Below are positions 15,001 to 26,100 of a stretch of 64,000 nt of DNA, piece by piece. The number at the start of each line of letters is the position of its first letter. The first letter of the stretch is position 1. The DNA lies in NCBI GenBank assembly GCA_005281725.1, contig SSBO01000001.1, forward strand, positions 12,133,475 through 12,197,474, in the 5' to 3' direction. Made by a program: the position numbers and the translations under genes. The notes under the pieces are model-generated. The model had not been told where the DNA came from, did no database searches, and was given only the letters and a program-made list of their open reading frames with translations. The DNA comes from Wuchereria bancrofti. Its lineage: Eukaryota > Nematoda > Chromadorea > Rhabditida > Onchocercidae.

Positions 15001-18000
15001 ATTTCATTTTAATTACTCTTTCTTTTTTTTTTAAATCCATTTGATTTTGTTTACCTATGAAATAATGCCTACCTAATAAAAATATCTATGAATTGTATGA
15101 TTTAATTTTTTAATATGGCAATTGTGTTAGTATGATGGAATTGAAAAGTCAACAAAATGAGAAAAAAGAAAAACGAAAAAAATGATTAGCTATGATAATT
15201 TTCAGTGTTAATATTTTGATATTTTATTACAATTTTTATTTCAACTGAAACTTAGTACAAATTTATTTAACTTATCAATTTTTCCTCACAATTTCAATTT
15301 TTCACTGATATAATCATTTGGTGTAATGAATTTAAAAATTTTTAAAACTGATCAGATTTGCTTTTATTAATGAACTTTTCATCAATGTGTCAATTTGTTT
15401 CTTTTACATTTAATAAAATGAGACGACTAACTGATTCAAATAATTGAATTAATTTTTACTTCAAAATAATTGTTTCACACAGACATCTTTGATTAATTGT
15501 TTTTAACTTATAATTGCAATCTTTCTTCATTATTACACCATAACTGCATATATTGAAATTTAATACATTTATTGAAATTTAAATTAAACTATTAGTAATT
15601 ATCATTATTCATAAATGAATTCCTTAAATTATCAAATTCTTACAGTCAATTCGATATTTTGAATTGTATTAATTTTAAATAATACTCTTTTGAAAATCGA
15701 GTGATTTCTTCATCATCTTTCCGTTTAAAATTGGACACAAATTTATTGGAATTTTTTTTTTCTTTTGAACTTCTAAAATGATTTATTACATGAACTATTG
15801 TCTAAATTTATTGCATTTTGTTTTCGATGGAATCTTTGTAAATGTTAAATAATTTTCAATTCTTTGTCCTTTTGGGAAATGAGACGACCAACTGATTCAA
15901 AGAATTGTTTATCGATGAGACAAGGAAATGAATTAAATGAAAAAAGCTCTTTGCAACTTTTTTTTTTTCTTTTATAACTTATTTGTCGTTACACTTCAGA
16001 TCAGGTAAATGAAGAAATGAAATAAAAATGGATGAAAGGCGCATTTGTTAGTTAATTGATCAAAGGATACATTGCGCTTCCCTTCATTTCGCAGTGTTTC
16101 TTCTCTGACTCTTCAATTCTTCACTATATTATTCCTAAATTTTAGACACTGATACTAAAACTGTTAAAAGCCCTCAGTTCAGCTTCTTTTCTATTGATCA
16201 TATCAAATTTCAACTTAACATTGATATCATTTTCAAGTAACAAAATCACACAACTGAGATAAGTCATAGAATTGTTTAAAAATCTCCTCAAATTTATTAT
16301 GCAAAACTTCTTTATCATTCAACAGATATGATAATCATAACTTGTTATCAGTTACTTTCTTAATACAATAAAATTATTGTAAAAGGAAAACATGAAATAA
16401 TTTATTAACTTGTAAATTATGCTTACTCGTCATTATTTAGTTACTACTCGAAATGTAAAAGTTCCAATTTTCAATTCTTTGACTTTCTTCATTTTCTCAT
16501 TTATCAATTCTCATCCAACCGATTTTTCTTTTTATTAGTTAAAGTTTTCTTTCTAATTGTAGCAATTTTTAGAGAACATTAATGCTTTGTAATTTGTCAG
16601 TGGAAAAGAAAAAAGAAAATTCAAATTTTTTATAATATTTGGAAAAAAAATCAACAAAAAATTAAAAATTTTTGTGTTTAAGGCAAAATATATCTAATTT
16701 TATGATCCATTTTTTTGTTACATATTTATTATATTCTAATTTTTATCTTTTGTAACAGAATTAAGGCATGTTTTTGTATTTTATATTAATAAAATTTTTA
16801 AACTGTTTATTTATGTTTAAATGTTTATTTATTTTATACGATTTTTATATTTGTGTTTTAAGCTATTTATTTATTTATGTCAGAATTCTGTTTATTCAAA
16901 ATCATTTATTATATTCATAAAATTTTAAAACAATTTATTTGTGTTTTTCTTTACTTGTGGTAGTTTTTTTAAAATCTTTTGCAAAATTAATCTTCGTATT
17001 GTTTATCTTACATTGCTATGTTCATATTAATCAGTCATTTAATTTTTTTTTTCTTTTAAACTTATGAATTGAAATGTTAGTTCTTTTATTTGATGAATTG
17101 AAATCTTTTTTTCTTTTTTCTGCAATTACGAAAAAAAAAACTTTTAACATATTATTTTATGCGATCGTAGCATTAATTTTAAACATTGAAATTTGTTCAT
17201 CTAATTGATTCATCTAGAATTAATACATAAATAAAAAAAGGATAAATAAATAAACATAAAAAATAAATAAACAACTGTTTGCATGAACTAAAATATATTT
17301 CGAGAGCTGATCAGAGTGATTGTTTTGTTAGAGTAATTTATCAGAAGAAGAAAATAAAAGCAAAAAGTTGAATGAATAACAGTTTAAGAATGTTTCGATT
17401 TTAGTTTCATAAGAATGTGAAATGTTTTCAGTTTCGATTTCAATAGATCGTTTAATTTCTTTAAGCGAAAGTACTTTCAGTGTTAACAATTTGATGTTTT
17501 CATCTATTCTTCCTGTGTCAATTATTAAATGACATTGAGTGAAAGCAATATTATCATTTGTGATTTTATCACTGATTAAATCGATAATATCATTCCTTCT
17601 TTGGTATGCACATTCTTGGCTAATTAAATTAAAAATTGGCCAAAAAATTTTAACTTTTATTTAGTTGAAGTTTCATTATTTTCAGAAATATTTTTTGATG
17701 TTTTTGTTAAATTTCTTGAGGATTTCATATTGTTATAATGAGACTTAATTGCAAGAATTAAAATTTGTTATTAGTCTTTTTTTGGTTTTTTTTTTCTTGC
17801 TTCTGACCTCATTTTATATTTTACTTCTAAATTTACTTCAACAGAACAAATTAGATATTTTGATTTCAATTCCAATTTGTTATAATTAACATTCATTACA
17901 AAGTGCTATGTTATTTGTTATCATTCATCACTCATTACTTTGATAATCATAATCACTGCACTAAATTACTTTGAATGATTGTGATTGATCTAATAAATTT

Positions 18001-18403
18001 TGACAACATTTGTAATAAATAAAAATAATTAAGCACATTTGTATTTTTTTAAAAATTGAAAACAAATGAATGAAAGTATACTATGAAATGGAATTTTTCC
18101 TGTCTTTTTTTTTCATTAAAATTTAATAATTATTTATTTGGCATATTTTGGATGAAATACTTTTATCAATCATTTTCATATTTCTAGCAATTGCTACATC
18201 ATTTATGGTACACAATGAGAAAATTTCCAACAAAATTAATCAAAAAAAAAAAGTGCAATTTTTTTTTCCTTTCTTGAAAATGTCAATTTTATGGAAGTAT
18301 TGTTTTAAAAGAAATGTTCCGACTTTTAAAACTATCGGCATTTTTACATTATTGGTATCGTCGCTACTACTACTGCTATTGATACTACTATTTTTACTAT
18401 TAC

Positions 18404-18445
<42 letters not shown>

Positions 18446-20158
18446 CATTACTACTACTACTACTACTACTGCTATTACTGCTACTGCTAATGCTACAAAG
18501 TGATAGCTAATTTTACACTGATTTATGATTGTGCGAATTTCATTTCTCTTCAAATTTTATAAAAAGTTTTGCGGAACAAAGAATCTCTTATGTGCTGCAA
18601 AGTGTTGATAGAGTTTGAGGCATTTCAATCTTACTCCATCGGTTTTGTTGATAATTGTCTAAAAGGCTGACGTATGTATTGCTTTCCTATTTGCTCGAAG
18701 ATTCTTACTTCTTCTTCTTTCTTTTTAACAATTTTTACTTTTTTTTTTTCTTATTTCTTTTTCAAAAATTAAAATTATGAAAGAAACACAAATTCTTTTC
18801 TCTTTAAAAAAAGGAAAAAAAAATTGAGGTAATAACAAATTTTGCTAATTAGAATTAAACTAATTTATTAATTCATTTTTCCTTTAACCCTTTGCAGTGT
18901 ATTGTACTTGTAATCTTTAATCACATTTTTTATTAATTTAAAAAAAAAGAAAATATGATAAAGGTAAATGAGGTATAGCATTGATGATTATCAATGATAA
19001 GGTACATTTATCAATGATATAATACAGTAATATGATTGATAAATGATAGATTAATGTAAACATAATCATAAAATCATTAACATATTGAATTATTGGAAAA
19101 TATTATGAACAATTCAAAATAAAGTCATAATTCAATCATTTTTTTTTGTAGTTGGAAAAGTTTTGCTTAGTTTTTAGTTTTTTTTTCGAGTAGTACAAAA
19201 AAGTTATACAAATTTGTTGGTTTTTTTTAAATTAAATTTATTTTGGACATCTGCAGCAGTCATTTATTGTTTCTTGGTAATAAAATTTTTTTCTTTTTTC
19301 AAATCTAATTCTGGAAAATTTTTATTTTTCATGAAACGTATCGCTGACTCATACGTTTTAATATAGAATGAATGTAGAATTTTTTATGGCGGCATTGTCA
19401 AATACTTGCTAGAAGGAATATTTGTCTTCATTTTTCGCTGAAAATATCTCTTTCAGGGAGGGGAAGCGGGTAAATTTCATTGAAAAGTGCATCATTTTTT
19501 TTTTTTCGTTTTTCAAAAAAAAAAAAATGCGTTTGTATATACGGTGATTTTTTGAAAGTTTTTTTCCAAAATTTTTTAGAAAATGAAAATTTTCTGAAAA
19601 TTAACTTTCTTATGATAATACAGATTAAAAAGTTGGAGTAAGTTGAATTTGTTAAAAATTTCAATTAACTGAATAAATTTTCTTCTTCATTTTTCATTTT
19701 TGAAATGAATATTTAAAGGGTCATTTGTTCATTTCAATGAACGAAATGAATAGTTTGTTTTTATATTTGGATTTGTTCATTTGTTTGTTTATAAATTAAT
19801 ATAAATGTAAAATGACTCTTTAAATATTGATCATTTAAAATGAAGTGAGGGACGGCAATTATTTGATGTAAGGAAAAAGAGTGCTAGAAATTAAAAAAAA
19901 AAAAATTGAAATTGATTATTACTGTTCTATTTTGAATCGGTTTTTCGAATCAGAGTGTATTATTTAATTTTTACTATTTTTTTTTTCAGGATTATCATAT
20001 CTGTTCAACGATACCTATAATAATTTCAATGAATCTCGATGTCATCGAAACCGACGACGGCCCAAATCATACGTAATGGCCACAAGTTCCGGTTCAGCAT
20101 TATCAGCTAGTGATGATTCAATTGTAATCCAAAATGCATCATCATCACCTGATATCAA
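1..20158 (+). CDS. pac-1: RhoGAP gene, exons 1-8: low-complexity N-terminal region
   Basis: Exons: 1-92 (partial), 3535-3842, 5079-5154, 5368-5475, 6037-6260, 6513-6870, 9980-10084 and 19990-20158. Exon 1 ends TCCG/GTAAGT and, in frame 2, encodes an Asn run from a CAA/AAC repeat. Exon 2 encodes alternating Ser and Thr runs from TCA and ACA repeats (3678-3774). Its acceptor is unclear: the stronger TTTTTTAG gives 3521, but only the AG at 3533-3534 keeps frame with exon 1, so an intermediate exon may have been missed in intron 1. Exons 3-8 each start after a good (T)nCAG or TTTTAG acceptor. Boundary phases then run 1,1,0,1,1,2. No domain is recognised. In PAC-1 the N-terminal region targets the protein to cell contacts, which is the likely role here. 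Confidence 0.75.
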
Positions 20159-23100
20159 GTGAGTTTCACACTTTCTAAATTTCAATTTAAATTTAGCAAT
20201 AAAGAAAGATGGAATGAAAAAAAGTAAGTTTTATTTATTTCAACAAACTAACTCCATCTCTCCTACTTTTTTTTTCGCTTCTTATTTTTTTATTAATCTA
20301 ACGTTATGATAGAACGAATTATTTTTATACAGTGGAAATAGTATTTTCATTTTTCACAAAAATGATAAAAGTAATTAGTCAGTAATTAGTTGATTATAAC
20401 TAATTAATAAATAAACCACTGAGATATTGAAATTTTTGACATTCAAAATTCTTGACTCATTATTACAAAGATGTCTTATCTTTAATATTTTCTTTTAAAA
20501 TTTTTAATTATTGTAGAATTTTTAGAAATAATTTTAACATTTACTTACCTACCTAACCATCACCTCTTTTTTTTTAATAATTATTAGTTATAAATGGTAT
20601 TGTTAGAATGAAGAAATGATAAAATGAATTAAATATCAATTAATATTTCAATATTATTTAGTGCATTTTCGATTTCATATTCTCACTTTTAAAGAATGAA
20701 TTAGCTTAGTAAAAGTTAAAAATGAATTTCCTCATTTTAGAGGATAACGAGTAATCCTTTTAGTCAATTTTAAAATTGTATCAACTAAAATTGCATATAA
20801 TCGTAAAGATTGTTTCTAAGGCTATTTTCAAATAAAATTATTGATGGAAAGAATAACATCTTTTGTCGTAAAAGTTGAAAAATTCCTCACAGTACTCTTT
20901 TTACGTTTCTTTTGTAATGATTATATCGATCGTTCACGTGATTCAAATAATAGGCGCAAATGTGCAATGTTTATATGTGCGTAAATGTATGCGTGTATGT
21001 ATGTATGTGTGTCTTATGTATATATATATGTGTGTGTGTATGTGTGTGTTTACTACTTTAACTTTTTATCAGTCAGTGCCACTTGTGCAAATACGTCTTG
21101 CTCTTAAATTTGAATTTTTGCGTTATTAACTTTGAACTTTTACGCTATAATTACAATCAAATGATAAATGGACTAATTTAAATTTAAATAATTATAATTT
21201 CTATTGTTAAATTAGATGAAGAGAAAAAAATTTTTTAAATATATTTGCGCAATTATATTACATATAATAATAATTTGGTATTAGTTCTAACATACTTTTT
21301 AATATTTTAATATATTTTTAATAAAAATAGAATGTAATGATATGAATATGAAATATTTATGATATATTTACTTCCATCATAGGAAATTACCGGAAAAAGA
21401 ATCGGCTCAACTTATCGGAAAAAGCATTATATCATGCATCCATTTCACTTAGTTGTTGACTGAAGTAGAATAAATGTGTTTATATTCCCAAATGTCATCA
21501 TCGTCATCCATGTGATCTGTAAAAATAATGTTTGATGTTAAAAAGTAATGAACTTTCTTTCCTATACGAAATTTCTCTCTCTCTCTCCCTCTCTGTGTCT
21601 CTTTCTTTCTCTCTCTCTGCCTTTATCTATTTATTTGATTTAAGAGTTAGGCAATTATTTTAGGGCAAAAAACAAATTGAAACATTAAATTTTCAAGGAG
21701 ACAAATTAGAGACATAGTAATAATTATTTGTTTCTTTTTTTCTTAAATTATTATTCTTTAACAATTTTTTTAAAACAATCTTTTATTTTATTTTTGAATT
21801 ATATTTCCTATTCAAAAAAAAAAAAAAAACAAATATTTTTGTTATTAAAATTGTTTTAAAAGTTTTATTTCTAATAATTGCTCATTTTATAAAGATATTA
21901 TTTAAATTAGCTTCATTTATTATATGTCATAATTGAATTTATAATAAATGGTAAATTGTGGTTGTTGTCAACTACCATTGTCTAAAATTTGCTTTTTGTC
22001 TTATTACCCACCAATTGAGGTTTAATTTCTTGCATTTATTGAAGAGGGAGAGAGAGAGAGAAAGAGAGAGGAAATGAAATGATTGGAAGAAGGCAAATTT
22101 CTTCCATTTGCAAATACAACAGAAGGAGGAAGAAAATAAAATGAAAGCTAAGCATAATTATTCTAAGGGATGAATGAATTGAATAAATCTCTTCCAATGT
22201 AAGCTTACCATCTAATTTTACGCTTCAATTCATTTTTAAATTTTTACTAACTAAAATTGACTTTCTTCCTCTTTCATTATTATAATAAATAAATATCAAT
22301 GAGGAAGTAAGATCATATTTTTGTTTCTGTATCAATTTTTGAATTGTTAGTTCTTTCTTATCTCAATTTGTTTCTCTTTTTTTTTTCGCTTTTTGCTTTT
22401 TTCTTTTCAAAAATTACATCTTTTTTTTTAAAAATATGATAGTCTGTCTGATCGAAGTGTAAATTAAACATTATCAAATGTGAACTTTCTTCCATACTAT
22501 ATCTAAACATATTGAAATATAAGAAAGAAATTTAGTCAGAAAAATGATTCCAATAAATGTGTCATTTTTATCTCACAAAAAAAAAAAAAAAAAAATTGAA
22601 AACATTGATTGTGAAAATTAAAATATAAGTTAAATATTTGATAAATTTATTGGAAGCATTAAAATATTTGTGTTATCATCTAGCTTTAAAATTGAAAATT
22701 GTTAAAAAAAAAAAACAAAATTCACACTAAATGATAAATAGATTTTCGTAAACCAAAAAAAAAGAGAAAGAAAAAATGGAATCAAAATAAAAAATTTTTT
22801 TTTCTTTTTAAAATAATTGCTGAAATGTTTCACTTCTTACTGTTTATTTCTATCTTAATCAGAAAATATTCATTATCGCTGATCTTTCTATCTTATCATT
22901 AGTTGCTACTTTTACTTCCCTGAAATATGATCCTGATCCTGAATCAGTGAATATATCCGGTTGCACGTTATCATCATCATCCATAGCTAAGTCAAATTGA
23001 GTATGTCGTTTATTTTTATCCTACAATCGATAACAGCAACGGATTTTCGTATTTTGACTGATAATTATGCAATAAGGTTTTTCCAACTATTATTAGTACC

Positions 23101-26100
23101 CTAAAAATAATTAATTTGAAATCCAAAATTAATTTAAAGTCTAGCTCAAAATCTTTCTAGATAGAATGAGATGAAATATCAGAAATAAATTTAACTGAAT
23201 TTAATTTAGAAAATATAAAAGTGTAAATAAATTTTACTGTTATTGTTGAAAATCTGTCCGAAAATCTCTTAAATTTATTAGTTTTTTTTTAATTTCTTAA
23301 ATTCATAAATTTAAAAAAATTGTGATATCTCATTGAAGTTATAGCAGAAAACTTTCGAATTTCTTGCTGATGCCGTATTTTGAATCCCGTATTTCATAAA
23401 AATTTAGGATTTCAAAATATTCATATAGCATAGCTTTTCTTTTTTTTTTGTTGCTTTTATTAGGACAGAACAAGTAGTCTCTTTATACATTATCAACAAG
23501 TCTCTTTATACGTACGTGAAATTGTACGTGAACAAGTCTCTTTATACGTACGTGAAATTGTACGTGAAACATTATTTAATGTTGTTGGATTCGCCCTCTA
23601 ACATAAAACATAATTTCTTATTATGGTTGTGCAACAGAAATTGATGCATTTTCAAGTTTCCACAAATAAATTATCTCTTTAAAACTTGTTGTATTTCACA
23701 GAGACATAAAATATCGATGAGAAAAACTTATCGCAGAAAAGATTGTCGTGAAGAGAATTTAATGTAACATTTTTGGCTGATTAAAAGTTTCCACACTTAT
23801 TTTTTTTTTTTCGATTTGTCTAAAAAATACTTTTTCAAATTATGCATTATAATTTGTACTAAAAAAAAAATTTTTTTTTTCAAAAATTTCAGTCAGATAG
23901 ATTAGGTAATTTCTTGGTAGCAGTGGGGCGGAATGAGAGAGGGAATGAGTGTTTAGGGAATGTTTACGGATTATTCGCTCCGTATCTTCTGGTTCCTTCT
24001 TCAATTAGTTATATTTGTCACAAAATCTGGTTTTGTAGAAGAGTTTCAAGAAATTGTCGCCAATGATGATGGCATCAATGGAAGTCATCATCCGGCTCAG
24101 GTAATGCTTTGAAATTACCTGTTGAAGTCACATGTCTCCTTCCATACATACTATCAAACGAACAAAATTTGTAACTTTTTTTTTTTCATATAACTCTTGA
24201 TTACTTATGTTTACCTTTATCTACAAATGAATTTGATAAGAGAGGAAAAAAAAGGTAAATAAACAGATGGAATTTATAATCACTGAGAGATATCTAAGAA
24301 ATTATTATTAAAACTTTTGCTAAAGACATGAATATATTACTATCTCTTTATATTTTTCAAAAATGAATTATGATTAACACTAAAAGAAATAATTTTTGAT
24401 TGGTAAATTAAAAATTTAAATTTCAATCGTATGTTTTTCATTTTCTTTCGTATTCTTAAAATCTTCTCAAAATTATATAAATTTTATTTCAAATCTTTTT
24501 TGCAATGGCTTAGTGTAGAAACATTGTTTTTTCTTTTATTTTGTGAAGACATTTCATAATTCATTTCTTCTTTATCATTTTATTTTATTATAATCAATTC
24601 ACTTTTTTCATTTTCATTTTGAACGATTTCAAAAATTTTCATTAATTCACTGTCAACAATTTCTATAATCATATCTTTGTACAGTTTAGTTTTGCATATA
24701 ACTGTTATTGATTTCATGCACAAAAAATTTTCTTTAATTTATTTTGTTTGTTTCTTAAATTTAAAAAAAACAAAAAAAAGACAAAAGTATGATTTTCTTA
24801 AACTTTTCAAGTTTTTCAAAAAACAAAACAAAAAATATGACAGTGAATTAATAAAAAAAGGAACAACAAAAAGTGAAAAAGTCTCTCTCTCTTCTGAAAT
24901 TTAAAAATTAGTTGCTCTATTAATGAATTACTCATCTTTCCTTTCCTTTTTTTTTGCGCCATCTCTTTTACATTTCAAATCAAAAATTTTTATTTGTCTT
25001 TTATTAACAAAAAAAAAAAAATTCCTTCCTTTGCCTCTTTTTCTTCTTCTCAGAATGTCATCTAATGAAATGGAAGTGTAGGAGCAAGGTCATACTAATG
25101 TCAACAATAGTACTACTACTAGTAGTATGAAATGCTTATTTGACAAAAAAAAAAGGAAACTTTTTCATAAAATTCAAAATTAAAGTTATTAAAGTTGAAT
25201 TTCAAATAAAATTAAATATGTTCGGGTATTATTCATTCTTTGGTATATTTGATTTTTCCGCGATTTATCGCTCTATAAACTGGTATAGTTGCACTCAGAT
25301 GTTTTATCAAACTAAAAATTACAACAGTAGTGAATGATTTTTTTTTTCAATTGAAAATTTCATAAACTTTTTTTTTTTTTTTTTTAATTCATTTCATCTG
25401 GCACTTAGTTATTGTGTGTGTATGGTAGGTACCAGATGGGACGACAAATATTTAAGTGTCCTAATAATGGGCAATAGAAAAAAGAGTGGACTAACATATG
25501 GGTAAGAGTAAGGGTAAGGGTAAGGTTAAAGGAAGAGCTCATTATGCATTCTTCTTACCTGTTTCTTCTCTCTATTTTCCCTTTACTCTCAAATACCAAT
25601 TTCACCATTAAAACCTTTTTGCCGCTGCATAACGATGAATAAATTCTGAATCGATCATTTCATTATAATCAGTAAAAAAAAAATTAGTGAAAATGGTATG
25701 CTACACTTCCACTACACATCATCAACCTTTTATCCATCCGATTTAAATTTTTTTACAGTTCATTTCATTTTGCTAATTTTCCTCATCCTTTCAAAATTAT
25801 TTTTGCAATTTTTGAATGAACCATCAAATATAGTTGAAATATTTTTTTTTTCAATTCAAATTAAAAAAAAAAAGTTAATACTATTTCTTTTTTGATTAGG
25901 TAAATTCTAATTAATTTAGCTTTATTATTAAAAAATAATAGTAGTAGTGATAATAATAATTAGCGCTAATATTCTTCATAATAAAATTCATTAAAATATT
26001 AAAGAAATGAGAATTACATCATAGAAGTTTTTATTAATGAAATTATTTATTAATTTTTAATAAAATATCAATTAATTTATTTTAATTCAGAAAATAATAA

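Larger units (their letters stand above)
10085..19989 (+). other. RhoGAP intron 7 (9.9 kb)
   Basis: Largest intron in the window. It holds a GA...CT inverted pair (10212-10562), an AAT-type array (13395-13616), a duplicated 28-bp motif (about 15418 and 15880), a TTA/CTA triplet array (18362-18492) and an inverted-repeat element (19693-19845). A more mixed-composition patch at about 13620-13890 has no convincing reading frame. One weak alternative terminal exon is noted at 16146. Confidence 0.65.

Noticed and set aside
18148..18553. Poly-Leu (plus) and Ile/Val-rich (minus) open frames
   Set aside because: Produced by TTA/CTA triplet repeats in an intron; no acceptor, donor or homology.
20875..21129. 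Frame with a hydrophobic start and a Cys/Met/Val-rich middle
   Set aside because: The middle is a TG/TATG microsatellite and the start is TTG. The signal-like start is not enough.
25502..25528. GGTAAG hexamers as an interstitial telomere
   Set aside because: Nematode telomeres are TTAGGC. The array is only four units, does not match, and is better described as donor-like hexamers.
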